From Roseomonas genomospecies 6 (lineage in GTDB: Bacteria; Pseudomonadota; Alphaproteobacteria; Azospirillales; Azospirillaceae): DNA of 64,000 nt. The notes beneath the pieces are model-generated. The model saw only the letters and a list, made by a program, of their open reading frames with translations, made no database searches and was not told the origin of the DNA. The translations under genes and the position numbers were made by a program. Positions 21,987-30,885 of this stretch are shown here, one piece after another. The first letter of the stretch is position 1, and each line of letters opens with the position of its first letter. The DNA lies in contig NZ_QOKW01000009.1 of the NCBI RefSeq assembly GCF_008365375.1, positions 124,001 to 188,000 on the forward strand, written 5' to 3'.

Positions 21987-22343
21987 CGCTTTTCCGTGGA
22001 ATGCGGTATTCAGGATTCGACTTTGGGAGCTTCCCGGTCGGTGCGGCTGCCGGGCGGTCTGATCCGTGTTCAGACCGGTTTCCCCGTGCAGCGGCGCATA
22101 TGGAACCGAACTCAGGCGCCTTCCGCGATGGTGGAGGGCGCCTTTTTCGTTGGGTGGGGGCAGCAGCAAGCACCAGCGCCCGCGCGCCAACATCGGGGAA
22201 CACCCCCAACCCTCCCTTAGACCATGGTCGCATGCCCGCACCCCCGCACCGGCTTTGCCCGGCGGGCGGCGCTGAGGTAACCTATAGGTCATCCGCCCAG
22301 GTTCCCCGGCCCGCTTCCCGGCGCCGGGGGGCGGCTTCGGGTG
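21987..22343 (+). other. 357-bp intergenic region between DUF779 and the FIST gene
   Basis: No convincing gene is visible. It contains a good intrinsic terminator (22114-22147). It also contains one copy of the alcohol-island motif in reverse orientation (CCCAAAGTCGAATC on the minus strand, 22014-22027) with no matching -10 or minus-strand gene. The promoter of the FIST-kinase pair should lie after about 22150. Confidence 0.5.
22114..22147 (+). terminator. Intrinsic terminator
   Basis: A 7-bp stem AGGCGCC (22114-22120) pairs with GGCGCCT (22137-22143), and the T-run continues to 22147. It is 127 bp beyond the DUF779 stop and is the likely end of the aldehyde dehydrogenase transcript. Confidence 0.7.
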
Positions 22344-23606
22344 ATGGATGCCATGCCGATGCTTTTCGGGACCCGCACTGTGACCAGTCATCCGGCTTCG
22401 GACGCCTTCACTTCCGATGCTCCGCCCGGCGCCTCCGCGTCCAGCCCGTCCCTGCCGCGCGCCGTCTCGATGGCGGAGGACGCCCGCTCCGCCGCGCGGG
22501 AATTGTTCGAGGGGCTGTGCGGGAAGCACCCCGCCGCCGCCGCGGAGCTGGAGATGGTGCTGATCTTCTGCTCCGCCCATTACGACCGGGTGGAGCTGGC
22601 GGCGGCGCTGGCTGAGCTGTTCGGGCCGGTGCCGGTGGTCGGCTGCACCACGGCGGGGGAGATCACGCCCTTCGGCTACGCTGCCGGATCGCTGGTCGCC
22701 ATTGGCTTCCCGCGCGCCGACTTCACCATCGCCACCCAACGGATCGACGACCTCGACCGCTTCTCCATCGCCGACGCGCCGCGCGTCCTGCGCAGCCTGA
22801 TGGAGCAGCGCGACGTCGCCCTGGCCGCCCGCCCCGACGCCTTTCCCGACCATGGCAGCTTCGCCTTCCTGATGATCGACGGCATGTCGCGGGCGGAGGA
22901 GATGGTGGTCAGCGCGCTGCACAGCGTGCTGATGGACATCCCGCTGTTCGGCGGCTCCGCCGGGGACGAGCTGCGGTTCGAGCGCACCTTCGTCCTGCAC
23001 GAGGGGCGGTTCCACACCAACGCCGCCGTGCTGATGCTGGTCACCACCGCGCGCCGCTTCGTGGTCTTCCGGACGGAGCATTTCGTGGCGTCCGACGCCA
23101 AGATGGTGGTGACCGGCGCCGACCCGCAGCGCCGCATCGTCACGGAGATCAACGCCGAACCGGCGGGCCGCGAGTACGCCCGCATGGTCGGGCTGGAGGG
23201 GGAGCCGCTGACGCCCCTGATCTTCGCCGCCTATCCCGTCGTCGTGCGGGTGGGGGGCGAGTATCACGTCCGCTCCATCCAGAAGGTCAACGACGACGAG
23301 AGCCTGACCTTCTACTGCGCCATCGACGAGGGGATCGTGCTGACCGTCGCCCGCGGCGTCGATCCGGTGGAGAATCTGGAGGAGATGATGCGCAAGCTGG
23401 CCGCGGAGATCGGCGGGCCGCCGGATCTCGTGCTCGGCTGCGACTGCATCCTGCGCCGGCTGGAGCTGGAGCAGCGGCAGCTCAAGCACGTCATGTCGGC
23501 GGCGCTGGCGCGGCACAACGTCATCGGCTTCTGCGCCTACGGCGAGCAGTACAACGCCATGCACGTCAACCAGACCTTCACCGGTGTCGCGATAGGTGCG
23601 CGATGA
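22344..23606 (+). CDS. FIST-domain sensor protein (NosP-like)
   Basis: This 420-residue cytoplasmic protein has FIST_N (about 65-250, including VPVVGCTTAGEITPFGY and IPLFGGSAGDELRF) and FIST_C (about 250-410, ending NVIGFCAYGEQY). In Pseudomonas and other genera such proteins (NosP) bind haem/NO and regulate a neighbouring hybrid kinase (NahK). Here the kinase gene follows with a four-base overlap, so the same pairing is likely. ATG 22344 was chosen; GTG 22341 and ATG 22353 are possible. Position within the PQQ alcohol island mirrors the P. aeruginosa ethanol-oxidation region. Confidence 0.88.
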   Translation: MDAMPMLFGTRTVTSHPASDAFTSDAPPGASASSPSLPRAVSMAEDARSAARELFEGLCGKHPAAAAELEMVLIFCSAHYDRVELAAALAELFGPVPVVGCTTAGEITPFGYAAGSLVAIGFPRADFTIATQRIDDLDRFSIADAPRVLRSLMEQRDVALAARPDAFPDHGSFAFLMIDGMSRAEEMVVSALHSVLMDIPLFGGSAGDELRFERTFVLHEGRFHTNAAVLMLVTTARRFVVFRTEHFVASDAKMVVTGADPQRRIVTEINAEPAGREYARMVGLEGEPLTPLIFAAYPVVVRVGGEYHVRSIQKVNDDESLTFYCAIDEGIVLTVARGVDPVENLEEMMRKLAAEIGGPPDLVLGCDCILRRLELEQRQLKHVMSAALARHNVIGFCAYGEQYNAMHVNQTFTGVAIGAR

Positions 23607-26308
23607 CGCTCATCTTCGATTGGCGGGAGCCGTCCCGTCCGCCCGCGGACCCGTCGTCCGCGACCCATCCGTCCTCACCGGACGAGCGCAGCCGGGTGGA
23701 GGCGCTGGAGCGCGAGAACGCCAAGCTCCGCCGCATCAACCAGGTGCTGATGGACCGGGTGGAACGGTCGATGGACGTGCAGGGGGGCGCCTTCTCCCTG
23801 TTCCAGACCGCGATCGTCCTGGAGCAGAAGGTCCGCGAACGCACGCTGGAGCTGGAACGCGCCCTGCGCGAGCTGGAGGACAGCCACCGCGCCCTGGCCC
23901 GCGCCAAGGAACTGGCCGACACCATGCGCACCCGCCTGTCGGAGGCCATCGAGTCGGTCAACGAGGGCTTCGCCATCTTCGACAGCGACGACCGGCTGGT
24001 CCTGTGCAACAGCAAGTATCTGGCCCTGTGGCCGGAAATCCGCGACCGCATCGTGCCGGGCATCCGCTTCCAGGAGATCGCGGAACTGGCGGCCTCCTCC
24101 CGCACCATCGCCGACGCCTACCCGCGGCCCGACCGCTGGCTGTCGGAACGGCTGGCCCAACACCGGGCGCTGAAGGGTCCCTACGTCTACCGGCTGGCGG
24201 ACGGGCGCTGGGTCCAGGTGAACGAGCGGCGGACCCGCGACGGCGGGGTGGTCGGCGTCTACACCGACATCACCGACATCAAGGAGCATGAGACCCGCCG
24301 CCGCGAACGCGAACTGGCCGAAAAGTCGGCGCTGCTCCAGGCGACGCTGGACAACATCGCCCAGGGCGTCGGCGTGTACGACCGCGACCAGCGGCTGGTC
24401 GCCTGGAACGAGCGCTTCACCGGCCTGCTGCGCCTGCCCGCCAACGTGGCGGAGCGCGGGGCGGGCTTCGCCGACTTCGTTCTGCACCACGCCGCACTCG
24501 GCGACCGCGGCCTGTCGCTGAGCGCCCTGATGATGCCCAGTTGCCTCGTCGAGCAGCCCTGGCTGGATGGCACGGTGCTGGAGATCAGCCGCAACCCCAT
24601 GCCGGGCGGCGGCTTCGTCCTGACCTTCACCGACATCACCGAGCGCAAGCGGGCCGAGCAGGCGCTGCGCGACAGCGAGGAGCGCATCCGGCTGGTCACC
24701 GACGCGGTGCCGGCGCTGATCGCCTATGTGGACGCCGAGCAGCGCTTCCGCTTCGTCAACAAAGCCTATGAGGGCTGGTTCAACCGCAAGCGGGAGGAGA
24801 TCGAGGGCCAGCCCATGTGGGCGGCGCTGGGCGACCTCTATTACGAGGTGCGGCGTTCCTACGTGCTGCGGGCGCTGGCCGGCGAGGAGGTGACCTTCGA
24901 CCTGGAACTGCCCGGCGAGAACGGGGCTCCGCGCTATGCCGTCGCCACCTACATCCCGCATTTCGGCGAGCGGCGGGGCGGCGGCAAGCCGGAGGTGCTG
25001 GGCTATTTCGGCCTGATCCACGACATCACCGAGCGGCGCATGGCGGCGGAGGCCCTGGCCGACGCCAAGGACAGCCTGGAACACCGCGTGGCCGAGCGCA
25101 CCGCCGAACTGACCCGCCTCAACGGCCAGCTTCAGCAGGAGATCGCCGAACGCATCGCGGCGGAGGAGGCGCTTCGCCTCGCCAAGGCGGAGGCGGAGCA
25201 GGCCAACCTGTCCAAGACCCGCTTCCTGGCGGCGGCCAGCCACGACCTGCTGCAACCGCTGAATGCCGCGCGGCTGTTCGTCTCGGCGCTGGGCGATCTG
25301 GAGCAGCCGGAGCCGAACCGCGGGCTGGTGGACAACATCGACGTGGCGCTGGCCTCGGTGGAGGACCTGCTGTCGGCTCTGCTGGACATTTCCAAGCTGG
25401 ACGCCGGGGCGGTGCGGCCCGAGATCGCCGACTTCCCGATCCGCAGCCTGCTCGGCGCGCTGGCCACCGAATACGCGGCGGTGGCGAAGGAGCGCGGGCT
25501 CGACCTCTGCGTCGTTCCCAGCCACGCCGTGGTGCGCAGCGACGTCCGGCTGCTGCGCCGAATCCTTCAGAACTTCCTGTCCAACGCCCTGCGCTACACG
25601 CAAGCGCGGGGCGGGGCCGGGCGTGTCCTGGTCGGCTGCCGGCGGACGTCCGAAGGCTTGCGGATCGAGGTGTGGGACACCGGCCCCGGCGTGCCCGCCG
25701 ACAAGCTGGGCGAAATCTTCCAGGAGTTCCGCCGCCTCGACACGCCCTGCGCCAACGAGCGGGTGCGCGGCATGGGCCTCGGCCTCGCCATCGTGGAGCG
25801 GGTGGCGCGGATGCTCGACCACCCGATCACCGTGCGCTCCCAGCCGGGGCGGGGGTCGGTTTTCGCGGTGACGGTGCCCTTCGGGCGCTACGCCCGCCCG
25901 GTGCGCGCCCTGGAGGCCCCGGTGCGGACCGCCTCGAACCGGCTGGCCGGCACGCGGGTGCTGGTGATCGACAACGAGCCGGCGGTTCTGGCCGGGATGC
26001 GCGCCCTGCTGGAAGGCTGGGGCTGCACCGTCGCCACGGCGGCGTCGGGCGACGAGGCGCTGGCCGGGCTGGGGGCGGTGGCTCCGGACGTGCTGTTCGC
26101 CGATTACCACCTGGACGACGGGGTGATCGGCTTCACCGAGATCGCGCGGGTGCGCGAGCGCTGCGGGGCGGACCTGCCCTCGGTCCTCATCACCGCCAAC
26201 CGCACCGCGGAGGTGGTGGAGGAGGCGCAGGCCATGGGATGCCATGTGCTGAACAAGCCGGTGCGCCCGGCGCAGTTGCGCGCGGTGATGACGGGGTTGT
26301 TGGGGTAG
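23603..26308 (+). CDS. Hybrid histidine kinase, multi-PAS, NahK/ErcS-like
   Basis: This 901-residue cytoplasmic sensor kinase has an N-terminal coiled coil (about 25-115) and three PAS domains (about 115-235, 245-355, 360-490). A second coiled coil follows, then HisKA with phospho-acceptor His547 in AASHDLLQPLNAARLF. The HATPase has ISKLDAG and VWDTGPGVP. A C-terminal receiver has Asp834 in FADYHLDDG and Lys in VLNKPV. No membrane segment is visible. ATGA overlap with the FIST gene implies a sensor-kinase pair. Expected output is the LuxR-type regulator of alcohol oxidation or a phosphorelay; this is inferred from Pseudomonas. Confidence 0.92.
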   Translation: MTLIFDWREPSRPPADPSSATHPSSPDERSRVEALERENAKLRRINQVLMDRVERSMDVQGGAFSLFQTAIVLEQKVRERTLELERALRELEDSHRALARAKELADTMRTRLSEAIESVNEGFAIFDSDDRLVLCNSKYLALWPEIRDRIVPGIRFQEIAELAASSRTIADAYPRPDRWLSERLAQHRALKGPYVYRLADGRWVQVNERRTRDGGVVGVYTDITDIKEHETRRRERELAEKSALLQATLDNIAQGVGVYDRDQRLVAWNERFTGLLRLPANVAERGAGFADFVLHHAALGDRGLSLSALMMPSCLVEQPWLDGTVLEISRNPMPGGGFVLTFTDITERKRAEQALRDSEERIRLVTDAVPALIAYVDAEQRFRFVNKAYEGWFNRKREEIEGQPMWAALGDLYYEVRRSYVLRALAGEEVTFDLELPGENGAPRYAVATYIPHFGERRGGGKPEVLGYFGLIHDITERRMAAEALADAKDSLEHRVAERTAELTRLNGQLQQEIAERIAAEEALRLAKAEAEQANLSKTRFLAAASHDLLQPLNAARLFVSALGDLEQPEPNRGLVDNIDVALASVEDLLSALLDISKLDAGAVRPEIADFPIRSLLGALATEYAAVAKERGLDLCVVPSHAVVRSDVRLLRRILQNFLSNALRYTQARGGAGRVLVGCRRTSEGLRIEVWDTGPGVPADKLGEIFQEFRRLDTPCANERVRGMGLGLAIVERVARMLDHPITVRSQPGRGSVFAVTVPFGRYARPVRALEAPVRTASNRLAGTRVLVIDNEPAVLAGMRALLEGWGCTVATAASGDEALAGLGAVAPDVLFADYHLDDGVIGFTEIARVRERCGADLPSVLITANRTAEVVEEAQAMGCHVLNKPVRPAQLRAVMTGLLG

Positions 26309-26318
26309 GGAGTTTGGG

Positions 26319-26436
26319 GGGAGTGGTCGCGCTGGGCCCCCCTCCCGACCTCCCCCCACTTCGCAGGGGGAGGAGTAAAGCCCTCCCCCGCCGAAGGTGG
26401 GGGAGGGTTGGGTGGGGGCCCAGCGCGACCACTCCC
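26319..26436. repeat. Large palindromic element between convergent genes
   Basis: Perfect 23-bp outer arms (26319-26341 and 26414-26436) enclose two further C-rich/G-rich hairpins (CCTCCCCC/GGGGGAGG and CCCTCCCCC/GGGGGAGGG). It fills the gap between the hybrid kinase and the ABC permease and probably acts as a bidirectional terminator. Elements of similar composition lie at 31766 and 36551. Confidence 0.75.
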
Positions 26437-26446
26437 AAAAAGCTCC

Positions 26447-27256
26447 TTACTCCCCACCCGCCTTCCGCGCCAAGAACCCCCGCGCCGGGTTGTAGCCGTA
26501 CACCGCCCCGCCCAGGAAGACCGCCAGCGCCAGCACGGTCCAGCCCAGCGCCGGAAGGTTCACGTCCAGATACAGCGCGAAGCGGATCAGCTCCACCGCC
26601 TGGCTGAAGGGGTTGACGGCGCACAGGACGTAGAGCAGTTCCCCCGCCTCCTGCATCTTCCACAGCGGATAGAGCGCGGTGGACAGGAAGAAGGTCGGGA
26701 AGATGACGAAGTTCATCACGCCCGCGAAATTCTCCAACTGCCGGATGGCCGAGGACAGCAGCATCCCCAGCGCCCCCAGCATCAGCCCGCTGACGACCAG
26801 CGCCGGCAGCACCGCGACGTAGCCGAGCGGCGGCGCCTGCACCCCGTAGACCCAGGCGACGGCGAGGAAGGCGTAGACCTGGAGGATCGACACCGCCGTT
26901 CCGGCCAGAAGCTTCGCCGTCAGAAGGAACCAGCGGGGCAGGGGGCTGACCAGAAGCATCCGCATGCTGCCCATCTCGCGGTCGTAGACCATCGACAGCG
27001 AACTCTGCATCCCGTTGAACAACTGCACCATCCCGGCGAGGCCGGGGACGATGTAGACCTCGTAAGGGATGTAGGTCTCGTAGGGCGGGGTGATGGCGAT
27101 TCCCAGCGCCGCGCGGAAGCCCGCCGCGAAGACGAACAGCCAGAGCAGCGGGCGCACCAGAGCCGACAGGAAGCGCTCCCGCTGGTGGACGAAGCGCAGC
27201 ACCTCGCGCCCGACGATCCCGCCGAGCGCAAGGATATAGTGAGCGGGGGCCGTCAC
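26447..27256 (-). CDS. ABC-2 type permease of the PQQ-associated ABC system
   Basis: This 269-residue membrane protein has six hydrophobic segments and the ABC-2 pattern (VYDREMGSMRMLLVSPLPRWFLL, NPFSQAVELIRFALY near the end). The start is GTG 27256, overlapping the ATPase stop (GTGA). Together with the ATPase, beta-propeller and binding protein upstream it forms the four-gene ABC set repeatedly found with PQQ alcohol dehydrogenases. The transported substrate is unknown. ABC-2 permeases usually export, which contrasts with the presence of a periplasmic binding protein. Confidence 0.88.
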   Translation of the reverse strand: MTAPAHYILALGGIVGREVLRFVHQRERFLSALVRPLLWLFVFAAGFRAALGIAITPPYETYIPYEVYIVPGLAGMVQLFNGMQSSLSMVYDREMGSMRMLLVSPLPRWFLLTAKLLAGTAVSILQVYAFLAVAWVYGVQAPPLGYVAVLPALVVSGLMLGALGMLLSSAIRQLENFAGVMNFVIFPTFFLSTALYPLWKMQEAGELLYVLCAVNPFSQAVELIRFALYLDVNLPALGWTVLALAVFLGGAVYGYNPARGFLARKAGGE

Positions 27257-27993
27257 GCCGCCTCCATCGCGGTCAGGCGGGTGAAGCTCTCGGTCAGCGT
27301 GTCCGCCCCGGTGCCGCCGACGACCTCCGCCACCGGTCCCGCCGCGCGGACCCGCCCGCGGTGGATCACCACCACGCGGTCGTCCGGGGCGATCTCGTCG
27401 ATCAGGTGGGTGGCCCAGAGGACGGCGATGCCGCGCTCCCGGCACAGGGCGTGGACATGCTCCACGATGGCGCGGCGGGCCGGAACGTCCAGCCCGACGG
27501 TCGGCTCGTCCAGCACCAGAAGGGCCGGCTCGTGCAGCAGGGCGCGGGCCAACTCCACCCGGCGGCGGTGGCCGCCGTTCAGCGCCCGCACCGTCTCGCC
27601 GATGCGTTCCGCCATTCCCAGCCGCTCCAGGGACTCCCGAGCGCGGGCCTCGGCGGTGCGGCGGGGGATGCCGTGCAGGGCCGCGAAGTAGAGCAGGTTC
27701 TGCCGCACCGTCAGGTCGAGGTCGAGCGTCGGCTGCTGGAACACCACGCCCATCCGGCCCAGCGCCCGCGCCGGTTCCCGCCGCAGATCGACGCCGCCGA
27801 TGCGGATGGTGCCGCCCGGCGATTCGAACAGGCGGGTGACCAGGGCGAACAGCGTCGTCTTGCCCGCCCCGTTGGGGCCGAGCAGCGCGGTGAAGGACCC
27901 CGCCTCCACCGCCAGCGACACGTCCTTCAGCGCGAAGGCCCCGCGGCTGTAGGCGTAGCTGAGACCTTCGACCGACAGCGCGGGCGTTCCCAT
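27253..27993 (-). CDS. ABC transporter ATPase of the PQQ-associated ABC system
   Basis: This 246-residue ATPase has Walker A GPNGAGKTT, a Q-loop (VFQQPTLDLDLTV) and Walker B LLVLDEPTVGLD followed by the H-loop region WATHLID. The signature is diverged (LNGGHRRRVELARAL instead of LSGGQ), a feature to note although Gly-Gly is kept. It is 4 bp downstream of the beta-propeller gene and overlaps the permease gene, so the four genes are tightly coupled. Confidence 0.92.
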   Translation of the reverse strand: MGTPALSVEGLSYAYSRGAFALKDVSLAVEAGSFTALLGPNGAGKTTLFALVTRLFESPGGTIRIGGVDLRREPARALGRMGVVFQQPTLDLDLTVRQNLLYFAALHGIPRRTAEARARESLERLGMAERIGETVRALNGGHRRRVELARALLHEPALLVLDEPTVGLDVPARRAIVEHVHALCRERGIAVLWATHLIDEIAPDDRVVVIHRGRVRAAGPVAEVVGGTGADTLTESFTRLTAMEAA

Positions 27994-27997
27994 CCGG

Positions 27998-28966
27998 TCA
28001 GCCCTTCACCGCCACGCCCCAGGGATAGCGCCCGGTCTTGATCGACTTGACGACCTTCAGGCTGTCCACATCGATCACCGACACGTCGCCCGACACGCCG
28101 TTGGTGGCGTACAGCCGCTTCTGGTCGGGCGACAGGTCGAGTTGCCAGACGCGGCGGCCAACCAGCAGATAGTCCTTCACCGCGAAGGTCCGGGCGTCCA
28201 CCACCGCCACATGGTTGGCCGGGCCGAGCGCCACGAAGGCGTAGCGCCCGTCGTCGGTCAGCTTGACGCCCACGGGCTGGATGCGGTCCTGGGGCACCCC
28301 TTTGATCTTGAAGCGGATGGTCTGTTCCACCTTCCGGCTGGCCGTGTCGATCACCGACAGGGTGCCGCCGATCTCCGCCGACACCCACAGGCGGCTGCCG
28401 TCCTTGCTGAACTGGGCGTAGCGCGGGCGGGCGTCGACCAGCGTGTGGTCCACGGCGGCGCGCTTCTCCGTGTCGATCCAATGGACCATGTTCGTCGTCT
28501 CCGACGTGTTCACGGCCCACTTTCCGTCCGGGCTGACCGCCATGCCTTCCGGCTCCACCCCGACATCCACCTGATAGGCGACCTTGCGGTTGGGCACGTC
28601 CACCACCGTGACGACGTTGCTTTCCTCGTTGGCGATGAAGAGCTGCTTGCCGTCCGGATGCAGGGCGAACAGCTCCGGGTCCTCGCCCGACGGCAGGTCG
28701 TGCAGGATCTTCTTCGTGGCGAGGTCCATCACCTGCACCGTGTCGTCGTCGCTGGCGCAGATGTAGAGGTGCTTGCCGTCCGCGCTCAGCGTGATGCCGC
28801 GGGGGCGGCGCCCGACCTTCACCGTCTCCGTCACCGTCAGGGTCGCGCCGTCGATGATGGAGAGGGTGTTGTCCTTCTCGTTCGACACATAGATCGTTTC
28901 CGCCAGCGCGGGGACGGCGCAGCCGGCCAGCAGAGCGGCGAGGAGAAGGGTGCGGGCGGTGCTCAT
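27998..28966 (-). CDS. Periplasmic YVTN-type beta-propeller protein, PQQ catabolism-associated
   Basis: This 322-residue protein starts at ATG 28966. The signal peptide ends in VPALA (about residue 22). About seven repeats of 42 residues follow, of the form ETVKVGRRPRGITLSADGKHLYICAS, the YVTN-like propeller pattern. It is an exported scaffold or carrier whose gene sits between the binding-protein and ATPase genes. Its biochemical role in the PQQ-linked system is not established. Confidence 0.9.
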   Translation of the reverse strand: MSTARTLLLAALLAGCAVPALAETIYVSNEKDNTLSIIDGATLTVTETVKVGRRPRGITLSADGKHLYICASDDDTVQVMDLATKKILHDLPSGEDPELFALHPDGKQLFIANEESNVVTVVDVPNRKVAYQVDVGVEPEGMAVSPDGKWAVNTSETTNMVHWIDTEKRAAVDHTLVDARPRYAQFSKDGSRLWVSAEIGGTLSVIDTASRKVEQTIRFKIKGVPQDRIQPVGVKLTDDGRYAFVALGPANHVAVVDARTFAVKDYLLVGRRVWQLDLSPDQKRLYATNGVSGDVSVIDVDSLKVVKSIKTGRYPWGVAVKG

Positions 28967-29004
28967 CGGAAGGGCGTCCTTTCGGCGGGAATGGTTGGAA
29001 AAGG

Positions 29005-30207
29005 TCAGCGGCGGCAGCCCGTTTCGGGCTGGTCGTGGCCCAGCGTGTCGAGTTCGGTCTTCGGATGCAGGAAGCCGTCCTGCGGCGAGACGGAGACCAG
29101 CGAGCGGTCGGCCGCCACCAGCACCGGCTGGCGGAGCTGCCCGTCCCAGCTCCGGAAGGACAGCGGCACGCCCTTGAAGGCGGCCAGCGTGAAGTCCGGC
29201 CCGCGGATGTGGGCGGCCAGGGCCGTGGGATCGGTGGAGCGGGTGCGGGTCGCCGCCTCGCCCACCGCGCGGATGGCGGCCCAGGCGGCGTAATCGCGGG
29301 GCAGCATGGTGCGCCCGGCGGCGGCCTTGAAGCGGGACTGGAGCTGTGCCGCCCCCCAGGACTCGTGCGTGCGGTGCCAGTTGGTGGGGACGAGGCCCTG
29401 CGTGCCGGCGACCGGGCGCGGCTCCCAGGTGCGGTACTGCACATAGTCGCCGAAATCGCCGATCTCGTCGGCCACGATCACCACGTCGTGCCGCTTGCCC
29501 TGGGTGAAGACCGGCATTTCGGCCTGGGCGGTGCGGCGGGCGTCGTGGTCCTCGCTCCAGGTCTTCTCCTCCACGACCTCCGCGCCGAAGCGCTTGGCCG
29601 CCCGCTTCACCGCGGCGGCGTAGAGCCGGTCCTCGGGCCGGGTGCCGACGATCAGCAGCCACTTCGTCCAGCGCTTCACCGCCAGATACTGGGCCAGACC
29701 GTCGGCCAGCATGGCGCGGTCGGGTGCCGTGTGCAGCAGGTTGGGCGCGCACAGCGCGTTGCGCAGGCTGTCGTCGGTGGAACCGGCGTTGAACAGCAGC
29801 AGGTTCGCCGCCTCCGGCAGGCGCGCCAGAGCGCCGGGCGTCTCGCCGGGCAGGTCCAGCACGACCAGGCGGTGTCCGGCGGCGGCCAGATCGCGCAGCG
29901 CCTGCGCCGGGTCGCCGTCGATGGGGACGGTGACGGCCTCCAGCGCGAAGCGCTGCTTCAGGAAGCGGCCCGTGCTGTTGTTGTCGGCCAGGGCGAGAGT
30001 GGCGCCGGCCAGCCCCTCGTCGGCGGGCGGTTCGTCCAGGTTGGACAGGGCGGGGGGGTGCTCCACCTCCTGCGTCAGGTAGGCGATGCGGACGGTCGAA
30101 GCGTCGGCGGTTGCGGCCTCCTGTGAATGGGCGACCGGCGCGGCGCACAGCCCGGAGGCCAGCAGGGCAATCCGCATCGAGGAGTGTAACCAGAAGCTGA
30201 AACGCAT
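29005..30207 (-). CDS. Periplasmic binding protein of the PQQ-associated ABC system
   Basis: The protein has 400 residues. ATG 30207 (MRFSFWLHSSMRIALLASG) gives a signal peptide ending near AHSQ. The body has the two-lobed branched-chain amino-acid-type binding fold (ADNNSTGRFLKQRF, LLIVGTRPEDRLYAAAVKR, RDYAAWAAIRAVGEAATR). It is the first gene of the ABC set. The candidate activator site ACCAAAGTTGCATT lies 62 bp upstream of the ATG. The ligand is unknown; a product or cofactor of alcohol oxidation is a guess. Confidence 0.87.
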   Translation of the reverse strand: MRFSFWLHSSMRIALLASGLCAAPVAHSQEAATADASTVRIAYLTQEVEHPPALSNLDEPPADEGLAGATLALADNNSTGRFLKQRFALEAVTVPIDGDPAQALRDLAAAGHRLVVLDLPGETPGALARLPEAANLLLFNAGSTDDSLRNALCAPNLLHTAPDRAMLADGLAQYLAVKRWTKWLLIVGTRPEDRLYAAAVKRAAKRFGAEVVEEKTWSEDHDARRTAQAEMPVFTQGKRHDVVIVADEIGDFGDYVQYRTWEPRPVAGTQGLVPTNWHRTHESWGAAQLQSRFKAAAGRTMLPRDYAAWAAIRAVGEAATRTRSTDPTALAAHIRGPDFTLAAFKGVPLSFRSWDGQLRQPVLVAADRSLVSVSPQDGFLHPKTELDTLGHDQPETGCRR

Positions 30208-30241
30208 CGCGGGTTTGCACTCGCCTTGGTTTCGGGAGATC

Positions 30242-30283
30242 AGGGTATCCCCGCCGGGCGGCGTCCCGGAATGCAACTTTGGT
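30242..30283 (-). promoter_or_regulatory. Candidate activator site and -10 for the PQQ-associated ABC operon
   Basis: On the minus strand ACCAAAGTTGCATT (30270-30283) is followed after 22 bp by TACCCT (30242-30247). It is divergent from the pedF site 63 bp away. Confidence 0.5.
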
Positions 30284-30346
30284 ACGATTGCGCGGGTGGA
30301 AAATTGCGGTTCGGACCGCCGGGGGCCGCCTCCACGCACGGTTGCT

Positions 30347-30388
30347 ACCAAAGTCCAATTATTGGCGGAACGGACCGCCCGCTATGCT
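30347..30388 (+). promoter_or_regulatory. Candidate activator site and -10 for the pedF operon
   Basis: ACCAAAGTCCAATT (30347-30360) is followed after 22 bp by TATGCT (30383-30388). The pedF ATG is at 30442. Confidence 0.55.
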
Positions 30389-30441
30389 CCGGGGCAACGG
30401 ACACCGCTCCTTCGCATATTCTCTGAATGAGGACGCCCCTT

Positions 30442-30885
30442 ATGAACGCACGGCTTCTCCGGCTTGCGGTTGCAGGTTTCCTGACCGGCGCGGTCGCCAT
30501 CCCCTCCCTCTTCGTGTCCACGGCGGCCCTGGCCCATGGCGACGTGACGCCCCAGGCGGTGGACACCACCGGCCTCGACAAGCTGGGCGAGGACTGGCGC
30601 GACGCGAACCCCTATCGCGGCAACCCGCGCGCGATCGAGATCGGTTCCTCCGCCTTCAACCAGAACTGCGCGCGCTGCCACGGGCTGGGCGCGGTGTCGG
30701 GCGGCATCGCCCCCGACCTGCGCTATTTGGAAAAGGGGGAGCCCGGGGACGAGTGGTTCAAGGAGCGGGTGGTGAACGGCTCCATCCGCAACGGCGTCAC
30801 CTACATGCCGCGCTTCGGCGAGGCGCTGGGGCAGGAGGCGCTGTGGGCCATCCGGTCGTGGCTGGAAACGGTGCACGAGGAATGA
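30442..30885 (+). CDS. pedF: Cytochrome c-550 PedF-like
   Basis: This 147-residue periplasmic cytochrome has a signal peptide of about 31 residues (ending ALAHG). Its single haem motif is CARCH (Cys76, Cys79, His80) and the late Met ligand is in VTYMPRFGEA. It matches the PedF/cytochrome c550 type that accepts electrons from PQQ alcohol dehydrogenase. ATG 30442 was chosen because it starts the signal peptide; ATG 30427 is also in frame. It overlaps the next gene by ATGA. Confidence 0.92.
   Translation: MNARLLRLAVAGFLTGAVAIPSLFVSTAALAHGDVTPQAVDTTGLDKLGEDWRDANPYRGNPRAIEIGSSAFNQNCARCHGLGAVSGGIAPDLRYLEKGEPGDEWFKERVVNGSIRNGVTYMPRFGEALGQEALWAIRSWLETVHEE

Noticed and set aside
22014..22027. Reverse-oriented copy of the alcohol-island motif (CCCAAAGTCGAATC)
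   Set aside because: It has no minus-strand gene to serve and no -10 hexamer at 20-22 bp, so I did not count it as a regulon promoter. A role for the divergent FIST gene remains possible.
26319..26436. Insertion sequence or transposon ends
   Set aside because: The palindrome has no transposase between its arms and no target-site duplication was seen; the interior is only further hairpins.
27998..30358. A 786-codon frame fusing the beta-propeller with upstream sequence
   Set aside because: Its first part is a shadow of the binding-protein gene; the propeller has its own signal peptide starting at 28966.
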